Positions 16,349-24,774 of a stretch of DNA of 41,064 nucleotides are shown one piece after another. This DNA comes from Trichococcus ilyis (GTDB lineage Bacteria > Bacillota > Bacilli > Lactobacillales > Aerococcaceae). A program made the position numbers and the translations under genes. The notes under the pieces are model-generated. The model was not told the origin of the DNA. It ran no database searches and saw only the letters and a list, made by a program, of their open reading frames with translations. Within the stretch, counting starts at the first letter, position 1. Each line of letters begins with the position of its first letter. The stretch covers positions 1 through 41,064 of the forward strand of contig NZ_FNYT01000027.1 of the NCBI RefSeq assembly GCF_900109135.1, given 5' to 3'.

Positions 16349-16376
16349 TTGACAGCGCTTACTTTATTGGTATAAT
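16349..16376 (+). promoter_or_regulatory. Promoter of the sigma factor gene, with cre-like overlap
   Basis: TTGACA (16349-16354) and TATAAT (16371-16376) are perfect consensus boxes with a 16-bp spacer. The spacer and -35 read, on the reverse strand, AGTAAGCGCTGTCA, matching 11 of 14 bases of the CcpA site TGAAAGCGCTTTCA. The promoter is clear; carbon control is inferred. Confidence 0.7.
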
Positions 16377-16450
16377 AGGTGTCAGGTAATATATCATGCA
16401 ATTTCGGAGATGCATAAGATATTGCTGAAAATGAACTTGGGGGTATTATA

Positions 16451-17056
16451 ATGCAGGAAGTAGTGGAATTATCGGAAAACAGTCCAGAGCAACTGGTGGT
16501 ACTGATTCAGCAAGGGCATGCAATGTATTTTGAAGAACTTTTCTATAGGTTTTTGCCTTTGGTGAAAAAGTTCAACAAAGTGTATTATCTGCGCTCTTTG
16601 GAACAAGAAGATTTTTGGCAGGAGGCGCGGATGGTTTTGCATAAAGCGGTGCAAGCGTATGCTCCCGAGAAAGGTCTGCAGTTTGCAAGCTTCTACAAAT
16701 TGACGCTGAAGCATCATATTTTCAGTCTGATCAGGAAAGAAAGTGCGGTCAAGCGAAAGATCGATAAAGGCTCGGTGTCGTTGGATGAAATATTGGAGAA
16801 TCAATACAGCAATCATACGGAATTTTCGTTCGAAGGAGTTGCTTCGACGCGCTTTTCTCCTGAAGAAATCGTGATGGTGAAGGAGAGTGCATCCGGTTAC
16901 TTCGAAAGTTTATCGGAATTTGAGCAAGCAGTTTTTGTGCGTTTCCTCAAAGGGTCCGCTTTCTCGGCAATTGCTGAAGAATTTGATTGTGACGTAACAT
17001 CGATCAAGAACGCCTATGATCGATGCCACCGTAAAATGAGACGTTTGTTGGAATGA
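16451..17056 (+). CDS. sigH: Alternative sigma factor, SigH/ComX-like
   Basis: The 201-residue sigma-70 family protein has a region 2 (LVKKFNKVYYLRSLEQEDFWQEARMVLHKAVQAYAPEKGLQFASF, then a -10-binding helix) and a region 4 helix-turn-helix near the end (AFSAIAEEFDCDVTSIKNAYDRCHRKMRR). Size and gene order support SigH: in B. subtilis sigH directly precedes rpmG-secE-nusG, and here it stands before the same genes with an insertion between. In Lactobacillales these factors drive competence genes; the ComC-type prepilin peptidase at the other end of the window would be a natural target. The start is the ATG at 16451 after GGGGGTAT. A strong terminator follows. Confidence 0.85.
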   Translation: MQEVVELSENSPEQLVVLIQQGHAMYFEELFYRFLPLVKKFNKVYYLRSLEQEDFWQEARMVLHKAVQAYAPEKGLQFASFYKLTLKHHIFSLIRKESAVKRKIDKGSVSLDEILENQYSNHTEFSFEGVASTRFSPEEIVMVKESASGYFESLSEFEQAVFVRFLKGSAFSAIAEEFDCDVTSIKNAYDRCHRKMRRLLE

Positions 17057-17070
17057 TATCCTAATGAATC

Positions 17071-17106
17071 CTCGCCGGAAATGATTTTCCGGCGAGGTGT
17101 TTTTTT
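17071..17106 (+). terminator. Strong terminator after sigH
   Basis: A perfect 11-bp stem, CTCGCCGGAAA (17071-17081) with TTTCCGGCGAG (17086-17096), a 4-nt loop and seven Ts. sigH is therefore transcribed apart from the EET genes. Confidence 0.92.
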
Positions 17107-17194
17107 CTTTCCGGAAAAACAGGCCCTGAGTTCATTTCTGGGGCCTCATTGTGCTACACTTTAAGTACGAATTTGATAAAGTTGGGATAAGCTG

Positions 17195-17782
17195 ATGAAC
17201 AAAAATAAACGTTTGATCTATATTTCATTATTGGCGGCGCAGGGTGTTGTCATAACGCTGCTGGAGCGGGCGATTCCGTTTCCGTTCGCGTTTGCGCCGG
17301 GTGCGAAGCTGGGGTTGGCAAACATCATCACCTTGTTGGCGATCTTTACATTGCCTTATAAGGATAGTTTCAAAGTTGTGTGGATGCGGCTGTTGATTTC
17401 CACTTTGTTGGGCGGGACATTATCGACCTTCCTATACAGTTTTGCGGGGGCTTTTCTGAGCTATGGCGGGATGCTTTTGGTCCGGCTGTTGGGGCCGAAG
17501 CGGGTCAGCATGATCGGCATCAGCGCGGCCGGCGGGATTCTGCATAATGTCGGCCAGCTGGCGGTGGCGAGTCTGATTGCGCAGTCGTTCAGTGTGATGC
17601 TCTACTTGCCGATCCTTTCCGTGACCGGCATCTTCTCGGGGATCGCGGTCGGGGTGGCGGCGAATTATCTGCTGGAGCATGTCTCGACGATCCGCCAGTT
17701 CCAGCTGGAAGAGGCCGCTAAAAGCAAATTGACGAAGGCGTGGTATGAGGCTTCGCTGGTCTACAGGGAAGGGCAGGACTAG
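17195..17782 (+). CDS. eetB: Gx transporter family membrane protein (EetB-like)
   Basis: The 195-residue protein has five to six hydrophobic segments and begins KRLIYISLLAAQGVVITLLERAIPFPFAFAPGAKLGLANIITLLAIF. The AxGxKLGLANI pattern marks the Gx_transp family, long misnamed heptaprenyl diphosphate synthase component I and related to ECF transporter S components. In Listeria and lactobacilli such a gene (EetB) belongs to the flavin-based extracellular electron transfer locus, where it is thought to help flavin or quinone precursor supply. The setting here is the same. A weak ribosome binding site (GGGATAAG) precedes the ATG. The symbol follows the locus naming and is moderately sure. Confidence 0.8.
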   Translation: MNKNKRLIYISLLAAQGVVITLLERAIPFPFAFAPGAKLGLANIITLLAIFTLPYKDSFKVVWMRLLISTLLGGTLSTFLYSFAGAFLSYGGMLLVRLLGPKRVSMIGISAAGGILHNVGQLAVASLIAQSFSVMLYLPILSVTGIFSGIAVGVAANYLLEHVSTIRQFQLEEAAKSKLTKAWYEASLVYREGQD

Positions 17783-17907
17783 CGGTTTATTGCGGGGACA
17801 TCTCGGTTGCGAAAGGTTTTAAGGCGACGCGTGAGGAAGAAAACAAAGTGAAAAATATGAGGAAATGCTCATAGATAAACTTTTTCATGCTACTTCCGGG
17901 TTATGCA

Positions 17908-17936
17908 TGGACAATTATTCACAAATGCACTATACT
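17908..17936 (+). promoter_or_regulatory. Promoter of ndh2
   Basis: TGGACA (17908-17913) and TATACT (17931-17936) with a 17-bp spacer, about 70 bases upstream of ndh2. The 17783-18009 gap holds no gene. This suggests ndh2 starts its own transcript. Confidence 0.7.
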
Positions 17937-18009
17937 TATAAATGTGGTTATTTTAAATAAGTGAACTGGCGCAAAGCTGCGCTGCACATAGAAAAAGGAG
18001 ACTACAAGG

Positions 18010-19887
18010 ATGAGTAAAAAGAATATTGTGGTTGTGGGAGCAGGCTTTGCCGGTGTGGCCGCCGCGAAGAAGCTGTCCCGCCATTTCAAGAAAAATCCGG
18101 ATGTCCTGATCACCTTGATCGACAGACATTCCTACCAGACGTACATGACCGAGCTGCATGAGGTGGCAGCGGGACGCGTACAGCCCGATGCGATCCAATA
18201 CGATCTGCAGCGCCTATTCAGCCGCAACCGCAACGTGGACATCGTCACCGACGAAGTGACCCACGTCGACCGCGAGCAGAAAGTCGTGACGACCAGCAGC
18301 CACAGCTTCAATTATGACTACCTGATCCTGGCGATGGGCGGGGAGCCGAACACATTCAACGTGCCGGGCGTCGATGAGCATGCCTTCACGATGTGGTCTT
18401 GGGAAGACGCGAACAAAATCCGCCGTCATATCCAGGATACGGTCGAAGCCGCTTCGAATGAGCACGATGATGCCAAGCGCAAAGCGATGCTGACGGCTGT
18501 CGTCAGCGGGGCCGGGTTTACCGGTGTCGAATTGGTCGGGGACCTGATGGAATGGAAAGACCATCTGGCCAAAGCCAACAAACTGGATCCGGCTGAGTTC
18601 AGCCTCTACTTGGTCGAAGCCGCACCGCAGATTCTGGGTGTCGTGACCGAGAAGGAACAACAAAAAGCCGAAAAATACATGCTGAAGCAAGGCATCCAGA
18701 TCATCAAAGGCAATGGCGTCGCCAACGTCGAGAAGGACCGCGTCGAGTTGTCCGACGGAACAATCATTCCGACGCATACTTTGATCTGGACGGCTGGGGT
18801 AAAAGCCAACACGGATGCAGCGGCTTACGGCATCGAACAAGCAAGAGCGGGCCGTTTGGTAGCCAATAAATATATGGAAGCGAAAGATTCCGATGGCGTC
18901 TATTTGGCAGGGGATTTGGTCTACTATGAAGAGCCCGACAAAGACAACGCGCCGGTGCCGCAGATCGTGCAGTCCGCCGAACAGACGGGACACACAGCGG
19001 CCGCCAACATCATCGCTTCGATCGAAGGCACAGAGAAGCACGAACACAAAGGCACGTATCAAGGCTTCATGATTTCGATCGGTTCCCGTTACGGCGTGGC
19101 CTACTTGATGGACAAGATCCACTTGAGCGGTTTCTTCGCGATGCTCGTGAAGCACATCGTGAACTTGTTCTACTTCATGACGATCGGCTCAGGCTATTAT
19201 TTCGTGCAATACATTTATCATGAATTCTTCCATATCAAAGAAAAACGCAACATCTTCCGCGGCCACCTGTCCCGCTTGGGCAATGTGCTCTGGGCCTTGC
19301 CGCTGCGCGTCTTCTACGGCAGCATGTGGACCTGGGAAGCGGTCAAGAAGATCTACGGTCTCTACGGCACGACTTCCTGGTTCGGCGATGACATCGTCCT
19401 GCCTTTCGCCTGGCTGAAGGAAGCGACGACCGGTGCCTCCCAAGCGGTAACGGAAACGGCCACTGCCGTCAGCCATCCGGTCTTCGGTTTGAGTTACGCC
19501 TACGGGGAAGAGCCGATGATGATCTTCAAAGAAGCGCCGGAATGGTTCAACAGCATCATGAAGATCATGATCCCGAACGTGGAAATGGCGTTGTTCTTCC
19601 AGAAGTTTATGACGATCGTCGAGTTGCTGATCGGCTTGGCCATCATCGCGGGCTTGTTCACCTTCCTGGCGAATGCCGCAACGATCGCCTTGGTGGCTGC
19701 GTTCTCCTTGTCCGGTATGTTCTACTGGGTGAACATGTGGTTCATTCCGGTTGCCATCGCCCTGATGAACGGTTCAGGCCGAGCCTTCGGGTTGGACTAC
19801 TACGTGATTCCGTGGATCCAGAAGAAACTTGACAACTGGTGGTACGGTAAGACAAAATCAATCTATAGACCGGGCGTCGGTCAATAA
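18010..19887 (+). CDS. ndh2: Type II NADH dehydrogenase with membrane C-terminal extension (Ndh2 of EET)
   Basis: The 625-residue protein starts with an FAD-binding Rossmann fold (KNIVVVGAGFAGVAAAKKL), has a central NAD-binding segment (LTAVVSGAGFTGVELVGDL) and a second FAD contact (GVYLAGDLVY). That is the ordinary type II dehydrogenase of about 400 residues. A further ~220 residues carry several membrane segments (SGFFAMLVKHIVNLFYFMTIGSGYYF, LIGLAIIAGLFTFLANAATIALVAAFSLSGMFYWVN), the DoxX-like tail that separates the EET-specific Ndh2 from respiratory Ndh. It passes electrons from cytoplasmic NADH to a demethylmenaquinone in the membrane without pumping protons. It begins 10 bases after AAAAAGGAGA and ends just before a terminator. 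Confidence 0.92.
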   Translation: MSKKNIVVVGAGFAGVAAAKKLSRHFKKNPDVLITLIDRHSYQTYMTELHEVAAGRVQPDAIQYDLQRLFSRNRNVDIVTDEVTHVDREQKVVTTSSHSFNYDYLILAMGGEPNTFNVPGVDEHAFTMWSWEDANKIRRHIQDTVEAASNEHDDAKRKAMLTAVVSGAGFTGVELVGDLMEWKDHLAKANKLDPAEFSLYLVEAAPQILGVVTEKEQQKAEKYMLKQGIQIIKGNGVANVEKDRVELSDGTIIPTHTLIWTAGVKANTDAAAYGIEQARAGRLVANKYMEAKDSDGVYLAGDLVYYEEPDKDNAPVPQIVQSAEQTGHTAAANIIASIEGTEKHEHKGTYQGFMISIGSRYGVAYLMDKIHLSGFFAMLVKHIVNLFYFMTIGSGYYFVQYIYHEFFHIKEKRNIFRGHLSRLGNVLWALPLRVFYGSMWTWEAVKKIYGLYGTTSWFGDDIVLPFAWLKEATTGASQAVTETATAVSHPVFGLSYAYGEEPMMIFKEAPEWFNSIMKIMIPNVEMALFFQKFMTIVELLIGLAIIAGLFTFLANAATIALVAAFSLSGMFYWVNMWFIPVAIALMNGSGRAFGLDYYVIPWIQKKLDNWWYGKTKSIYRPGVGQ

Positions 19888-19900
19888 TAACGATCTGACA

Positions 19901-19939
19901 GGGTTAAGGTGGGGAGACTTGCCTTAGCCCTTTTCTTTT
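19901..19939 (+). terminator. Terminator after ndh2
   Basis: GGGTTAAGG (19901-19909) pairs with CCTTAGCCC (19922-19930), with a 12-nt loop and a T-rich tail. The downstream eetA starts 29 bases later, so some read-through is likely. Confidence 0.7.
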
Positions 19940-19967
19940 AAGCAAAAGAACGAAGAGGTGACGGGAA

Positions 19968-20393
19968 ATGAGGAAATACCTGAAAATGATCCGCAGAGGC
20001 GATCTTTTCATCATCCTGCTTTTGATGGCGGCTTCCTTCCTGCCGTTGGGGATTTTCGGCTATCATCAGGCCAATGCGGAGAGCGCTGACAAAATCGCGG
20101 TCGTCAGCGTGGACGGCAATGTGGTGAAGGAATTTGTGCTGAAGGACGACGGCAAGACGGAAACCTATGTCTATCGCGACGACCACGGCCACGAAAATGT
20201 GATCGTGCGCGAAGGGGCGACGGTCCGGATCGAATCCGCCGACTGCGATGACCAGTTGTGCGTGCGGATGGGCGCGAAGGATGGCATCGGGGAAACGATC
20301 ATGTGCCTGCCGAACCGCGTGCTGGTTGAGGTGCGCGGAGCCGACGGAGCGGCCAACGATGCCGACGAAGAGGCCCTCGACATCATTTCCTGA
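19968..20393 (+). CDS. eetA: NusG-domain-II membrane-anchored protein (EetA-like)
   Basis: The 141-residue protein has an N-terminal membrane segment (LFIILLLMAASFLPLGIF, about 12-29) followed by an extracellular domain of NusG domain II type: IAVVSVDGNVVKEFVLKDDGKTETYVYR, then IRVEGA-like strands, a CDDQLCVRMG cysteine pair and GETIMCLPNRVLVEV. In EET loci this protein (EetA) accompanies the Gx transporter and flavin enzymes, and an accessory role in flavin-based transfer is proposed, not proven. The cysteines (CDDQLC and MC) are conserved-looking and could bind a metal or form disulfides. The start is well supported by GAGGTGACGGGAA. It is followed 35 bases later by dmkB. Confidence 0.82.
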   Translation: MRKYLKMIRRGDLFIILLLMAASFLPLGIFGYHQANAESADKIAVVSVDGNVVKEFVLKDDGKTETYVYRDDHGHENVIVREGATVRIESADCDDQLCVRMGAKDGIGETIMCLPNRVLVEVRGADGAANDADEEALDIIS

Positions 20394-20427
20394 TCCCCGC
20401 TTAAGGCAGAACAAAAGGAGTTTCACG

Positions 20428-21408
20428 ATGAATATTCATGCGATGTGGGACCGGTATCCGCTGCTGCAGGCGGAATTGGTCGCCACCAATGAGCTGTTGG
20501 AAAAAAACATAACGATCAAAAATCAGGCGGTCAGGGAAGCGATCCTCGCTCGGCTGCTTTCGGGTGGGAAAATGCTGCGGCCGGCCTATTGCCTGCTGTT
20601 TTCATACTTTTCCTCGCAACGGGATGCGGAAAGGGCGCAGGCGATTGCCGCCGCGGTGGAATTGTTGCATACCGCGACGTTGATGCATGATGACGTGATC
20701 GATGAGGCTGGCACCCGCCGAGGCCAGACGACAATGAACCGGGCATTCGGCAATCAGATCGCCGTCTATGCGGGGGATTATCTCTTCACGGTCTGTTTCC
20801 GCTTGTTGTCTCAATATGCCGACAACGCAGCTGTGCTGAAGATTGACACGAACGGGATGGAAAGCATCCTGATCGGCGAGCTGAACCAGATGGATATGCG
20901 CTACAATCCGAACATGCGCATGCGTGATTATCTGCGCCAGATCCAGGGCAAGACGGCTCAGCTGTTCGCTTTGAGCTGCTATGCCGGTGCCTATGGAGCG
21001 GATGAGGACGAGAAGTTGGCGCAACTGGCCTATCGGATCGGCCACAACATCGGCATGGCCTTCCAGGTCATGGATGATGTCTTGGACTACACGCAGGACG
21101 AAAAGACCTTGGGCAAACCGGCTCTTAGTGATTTCCGCAATGGCATCTACACGGCGCCTGTACTTTACGCAATGCAAGCCGACCGTAAAGCCTTCGCTGC
21201 CTACGTCGCCAAAGGGGCGGATGTGACAGCGGAGGAGCTGGCGGAGATCCACGATTTGGTGGAACGCTGCGGCGGCAATCGCGCTGCCCAGGCTTTGGCC
21301 AAGAAGTACACGACCAAAGCGCTGAAGCTGATCAAAAAATTGCCGGACCAGCCCGTAAAGGAAACGCTAACGAAAATAACTGAGCAATTGCTTTATCGCA
21401 ATATGTAG
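20428..21408 (+). CDS. dmkB: Polyprenyl diphosphate synthase (DmkB)
   Basis: The 326-residue trans-isoprenyl synthase has both aspartate-rich motifs, LMHDDVIDEAG (about 84-94) and QVMDDVLDYTQ (about 213-223), plus GGKMLRP and GKTAQLF. It joins isopentenyl diphosphates into the long isoprenoid chain of quinones; in EET loci it is the dedicated supplier for the demethylmenaquinone used by Ndh2. A longer frame opens upstream inside eetA, but the ATG at 20428 has AAAAGGAG 7 bases before it and matches the family's beginning. The coupled prenyltransferase gene lies 1.9 kb downstream. Confidence 0.9.
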   Translation: MNIHAMWDRYPLLQAELVATNELLEKNITIKNQAVREAILARLLSGGKMLRPAYCLLFSYFSSQRDAERAQAIAAAVELLHTATLMHDDVIDEAGTRRGQTTMNRAFGNQIAVYAGDYLFTVCFRLLSQYADNAAVLKIDTNGMESILIGELNQMDMRYNPNMRMRDYLRQIQGKTAQLFALSCYAGAYGADEDEKLAQLAYRIGHNIGMAFQVMDDVLDYTQDEKTLGKPALSDFRNGIYTAPVLYAMQADRKAFAAYVAKGADVTAEELAEIHDLVERCGGNRAAQALAKKYTTKALKLIKKLPDQPVKETLTKITEQLLYRNM

Positions 21409-21503
21409 CGGTATCCTTGTTGGGATGGCCTGGATTGACAGTATTTATTTTCCGGATAAATCATCAGAAAATAATGCTTTTTTGATAAATATAAGGATTT
21501 TAT

Positions 21504-21532
21504 TTGGCTAAAGATGTAACAAATGGTATGAT
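21504..21532 (+). promoter_or_regulatory. Promoter of pplA
   Basis: TTGGCT (21504-21509), a 17-bp spacer and TATGAT (21527-21532), about 80 bases before pplA. The rest of the gap between dmkB and pplA shows nothing else clear. A separate promoter fits the high dose expected for a surface lipoprotein. Confidence 0.65.
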
Positions 21533-21615
21533 AAGTAAGTGGAAAGATATCGGGGGCTTGTGATTGGCGTCACATATCTAGCCATATAACAAAAAAGAAC
21601 AGGGTGGGATAGATT

Positions 21616-22161
21616 ATGGAATTAAAGAAAACGTTATCTACGGCAACTCTTTTGCTGGCATCAACTTTCGTACTGGCAGCCTGCGGCGGCGCGGACACTG
21701 ACACTGAGGCAGAATCTTCTGCAGCGGCTTCATCCGAAGTTGTGGCTGAGTCTTCTTCTGAAGCTGTTTCAGAAGCGGCGGCTGAACTGCAGGACGGCAC
21801 ATATACATTAGTTGAAAAGAACTTTGACACACGCGGCTGGAAAACTGAATTCTCGATCACTGTAGTGGACGGCAAAATCACGGAATCGGCATACGAGAAC
21901 GTGAACGAAGCCGGCGCGAAGAAATCGGAAGATGCGACTTACCAAGAAAATATGGCAGCGAAAGTTGGCATCGGACCGGCTGATTACTTCCCGGCATTGA
22001 ACAACCAGTTGGTTGAGAAGCAAGATCCGGAAGCGGTTGAAGTCGTTACTGGTGCAACAGGTTCTACTGATACTTTCAAAAAGTATGCTCCAATGTTGAT
22101 CGACGCAGCTGAAGCTGGCGACACAACTACGATCGAAATCGACAACGTAGTCGAAGAATAA
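21616..22161 (+). CDS. pplA: PplA-like flavinylated surface lipoprotein with a single FMN-binding domain
   Basis: This 181-residue protein has a lipoprotein signal peptide with lipobox LAAC (about 19-22), then a low-complexity Ser/Ala/Glu linker (about 23-57) that can span the cell wall, and one FMN-binding domain. The TGATGST sequence (about 146-152) is the flavinylation motif, whose threonine after GA gets FMN linked by ApbE-type transferases. Where the usual motif has Asp three residues before TGAT, this protein has Glu (EVVTGAT). Listeria PplA, about 300 residues, has two such domains; here there is one. It would carry electrons from the quinone pool to extracellular acceptors such as ferric iron or flavins. 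Its flavin transferase gene follows at once. Confidence 0.88.
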   Translation: MELKKTLSTATLLLASTFVLAACGGADTDTEAESSAAASSEVVAESSSEAVSEAAAELQDGTYTLVEKNFDTRGWKTEFSITVVDGKITESAYENVNEAGAKKSEDATYQENMAAKVGIGPADYFPALNNQLVEKQDPEAVEVVTGATGSTDTFKKYAPMLIDAAEAGDTTTIEIDNVVEE

Positions 22162-22210
22162 GCTGTTTTTCCGCTTTTGGGGTGGAATCGGCAACAAAAA
22201 AGATTATCAT

Positions 22211-22252
22211 AGACAGGTAGGGACAGCGTTCTTGTTCCTGCCTGTCTTTTTA
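22211..22252 (+). terminator. Terminator after pplA
   Basis: AGACAGG (22211-22217) pairs with CCTGTCT (22241-22247), prolonged by mostly paired inner bases, with five Ts after it. It probably sets a higher level for pplA than for the genes behind. Confidence 0.8.
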
Positions 22253-22274
22253 AATGGAATGATGGGGTGAACGG

Positions 22275-23348
22275 ATGGGAAAATATGCAAATAAGGCCGG
22301 TCTGGCGGGAACACTGCTGCTGGCGCTGTTCTTTGCCGGTTGCGGAAACGCGGCGGTGGAGGAAGAAGCGGCGTTACGCAAGGAGCCGTATGAGAAAACG
22401 GAATTTCTGATGGGGACGTACGTGACGGTCCGTGTCTATGACGAAGGCAAAGAAGCGGTGCTGGAAGAGGCTTTCGACCGCGTGGAAGCGTTGGCCGACA
22501 AAATTACGGTCAATGAACCAGGTTCCGAGATCGACAAGGTCAATGCTGCGGCAGGGGCGGAAGCGGTGCAGCTGTCGGAGGACATCTATCCGCTGGTGCG
22601 TAGTGCTTGGGACTACAGTGAAGCCTCGGGAGGCGATTTCGACCTGTCGATCGGGCCGATCACGGAGCTTTGGCACATCGGTTTCGATGATGCGCGCAAG
22701 CCGGAACAGAGCGAAATCGATGCGGCGCTGACTTTGGTCGATCATGAACGCGTTGTGCTCGACGACGAGTCGCAGACGGTCCGACTGGAAGGCGCCGGAA
22801 TGCGTCTGGATTTGGGCGCCATCGCCAAGGGCTACATCACCGATGAAGTGAAGGAACTGCTGGTGGAGGAAGGCGTGACGACCGCCATCATCGACCTTGG
22901 CGGCAACGTCTATGTGCTGGGAGGCTCGCCGCTGCGCGAAGGGGAAGCCTGGAACGTCGGCATCCAGGATCCATTGGCTGCACGCGGGGAAACGATCGGC
23001 AAAACGAAGCAAACGGACCGCTCGATCGTGACTTCGGGCATCTACGAGCGCTACATCGAAGTGGACGGCGTCAGCTACCACCATCTGATGGATCCGGAAA
23101 CCGGCTATCCGTTCGACAACGACATCGCCGGCGTTTCGATCATTTCCGACAAGTCGATCGACGGGGATGCCTTATCGACGCTCGTCTTCGGACTGGGGAT
23201 GGAAGCTGGCCTGGCCTATGTCAACGGACGCGACGATATCGAAGCCGTTTTTGTCACAAAGGACATGAAGGTCTATGTTTCGGACGGGCTGATGGACAAT
23301 TTCGAACTGACGAACGCCGACTATGTCTGGGAAAATGAAGAGGAGTGA
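22275..23348 (+). CDS. fmnB: FAD:protein FMN transferase, ApbE family (FmnB)
   Basis: The 357-residue lipoprotein (signal LLALFFAGC, lipid-bearing Cys at about 23) has the ApbE fold: EFLMGTYVTVRVYDEG, SGGDFDLSIGPITELWHIG, LDLGAIAKGYITDEV, IIDLGGNVYVLGG, and the C-terminal DGDALSTLVFGLG metal/flavin site. It splits FAD and attaches FMN to threonine in the motif of exported proteins; its evident client is the PplA protein encoded just before. It is on the outer face of the membrane. The ATG at 22275 lies after GGGGTGA. The stop is 5 bases from the next start, so it is co-transcribed with dmkA. Confidence 0.92.
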   Translation: MGKYANKAGLAGTLLLALFFAGCGNAAVEEEAALRKEPYEKTEFLMGTYVTVRVYDEGKEAVLEEAFDRVEALADKITVNEPGSEIDKVNAAAGAEAVQLSEDIYPLVRSAWDYSEASGGDFDLSIGPITELWHIGFDDARKPEQSEIDAALTLVDHERVVLDDESQTVRLEGAGMRLDLGAIAKGYITDEVKELLVEEGVTTAIIDLGGNVYVLGGSPLREGEAWNVGIQDPLAARGETIGKTKQTDRSIVTSGIYERYIEVDGVSYHHLMDPETGYPFDNDIAGVSIISDKSIDGDALSTLVFGLGMEAGLAYVNGRDDIEAVFVTKDMKVYVSDGLMDNFELTNADYVWENEEE

Positions 23349-23353
23349 GCAGC

Positions 23354-24295
23354 ATGACTGTACCTGTATTTTTGGAATTCGTGGAAATCAAAACCAAGCT
23401 GGCCAGCCTGTTTCCCTTTGTGCTGGGGACCTTGTTTACGCTTTACCGTTTCGGCAGCATCAATGCGCTGAACACGATCCTGTTCTTCATCGCCATGGTC
23501 GTCTTTGATATGGCGACGACGGCCATCAACAACACGATGGACTTTGTGAAGGCGAAGAACTTGGTCTACCGCGACGAGGAAAATATCCTCGGCAAAGCGG
23601 GCATCTCCGTCAAAAAAGCCGCGACCATCATCGTCTCGATGATCGCTTTTGCGGCCTTGCTCGGTTTGATCCTGACGGCGCGGACGAATCTGCTGCTGCT
23701 CGCGATCGGGGCGCTCTGCTTCGCGATCGGGATCCTCTATACGTTCGGCCCGTTTCCGATTTCGCGGATGCCTTTGGGCGAAGTGGCCTCGGGGCTGACG
23801 ATGGGCTTCGGCATCTTTTTCATCGCCGTCTTCGTGAATGTGCCGGCCGGAACGTTGGCGTCGCTGCTGCTGCAATGGCCGAACTTTACGTTGGCTGGGA
23901 ACGTCGCCAATCTGCTGATCATCCTGCTGCAGTCGGCTCCGCTTGTGTTCAGCATCGCCAACATCATGCTGGCGAACAATATCTGCGACTACGAAACGGA
24001 CATCTCCAACCACCGCTACACGCTGACTTTCTACATCGGCAAACCGATTGCCGTGCGCCTGTATTCCTGGCTGTACTACGGGGCTTTCGCCGCGACGAGC
24101 GTTTCCGTGCTGTTCGGCATCTATCCGGTCTGGATGCTGTTCATCTGGGCGATCTTCCCGGTCATCCAGCGCAACATCCACCGCTTCAAAGCCAAACAGG
24201 ACAAAGCGACCACCTTCAACCTGGCGATCAAGAATCTGATCCTCTATCACGGGTTGGAGATCATCCTGCTGATCGTGTCGCTGATCCTGAAATGA
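23354..24295 (+). CDS. dmkA: MenA-like DHNA polyprenyltransferase (DmkA)
   Basis: The 313-residue UbiA-family membrane protein has eight to nine hydrophobic segments and both aspartate-rich motifs, INNTMDFVKAKN (about 58-69) and NNICDYETD (about 209-217). It joins the polyprenyl chain to 1,4-dihydroxy-2-naphthoate, giving a demethylmenaquinone. In EET loci this DmkA makes the special quinone used by Ndh2, in parallel with ordinary MenA. The ATG at 23354 has GAGGAG 8 bases upstream, in the end of fmnB. The stop codon overlaps the start of the GNAT gene (ATGA). Confidence 0.9.
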   Translation: MTVPVFLEFVEIKTKLASLFPFVLGTLFTLYRFGSINALNTILFFIAMVVFDMATTAINNTMDFVKAKNLVYRDEENILGKAGISVKKAATIIVSMIAFAALLGLILTARTNLLLLAIGALCFAIGILYTFGPFPISRMPLGEVASGLTMGFGIFFIAVFVNVPAGTLASLLLQWPNFTLAGNVANLLIILLQSAPLVFSIANIMLANNICDYETDISNHRYTLTFYIGKPIAVRLYSWLYYGAFAATSVSVLFGIYPVWMLFIWAIFPVIQRNIHRFKAKQDKATTFNLAIKNLILYHGLEIILLIVSLILK

Positions 24296-24774
24296 TCACG
24301 ATCAGAGAAGGAGCCCCTGCGGATGAGTTTTTCCTGAAGGAAATGACTTATCAGGCGATCTATTCGCCCAAAGGCGGGGGCTTTTTGCCGCGGAAAATAT
24401 TGGAGGAGCCGGCGATCCGGCGCTACTATGCGGACTTCGGCAGGAAAGGCGATAAGGCATTCGTGGCGCTGTCCGATGGTCAGGCTGTCGGGGCCGTGTG
24501 GATCCGTTTTGCGGCGGCTGCCCAGAAAGGCTACGGCTTTGTCCGCGCGGATGTGCCGGAGCTTACGCTGGCGGTGCTGCCGGCTTTCCGCGGGCGCGGC
24601 ATCGGCACGGCGCTGCTGGCACGGATGCTGGCTGAACTGCGGGCGGCGGATCTGGAGGCCGTCTCCTTGAGCGTGGCCCGCTCCAATCCGGCGCGAAAAC
24701 TGTATGAGCGGCAGGGGTTCCGCGTTGTGAAAAAACAGCGAAATTCTTGCACGATGTTGATTGGATTAAAATAA
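24292..24774 (+). CDS. GNAT-family N-acetyltransferase
   Basis: The 160-residue protein has the acetyl-CoA site of the GNAT fold, VPELTLAVLPAFRGRGIGTALLARML (about 83-108, with RGRGIGT as the pyrophosphate loop), and the closing LSVARSNPARKLYERQGFRVV. The substrate is unknown. It starts inside the last codon of dmkA (ATGA overlap), so the two are translationally coupled, but it is not a known part of EET loci. It may simply ride on that transcript. Confidence 0.85.
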   Translation: MITIREGAPADEFFLKEMTYQAIYSPKGGGFLPRKILEEPAIRRYYADFGRKGDKAFVALSDGQAVGAVWIRFAAAAQKGYGFVRADVPELTLAVLPAFRGRGIGTALLARMLAELRAADLEAVSLSVARSNPARKLYERQGFRVVKKQRNSCTMLIGLK

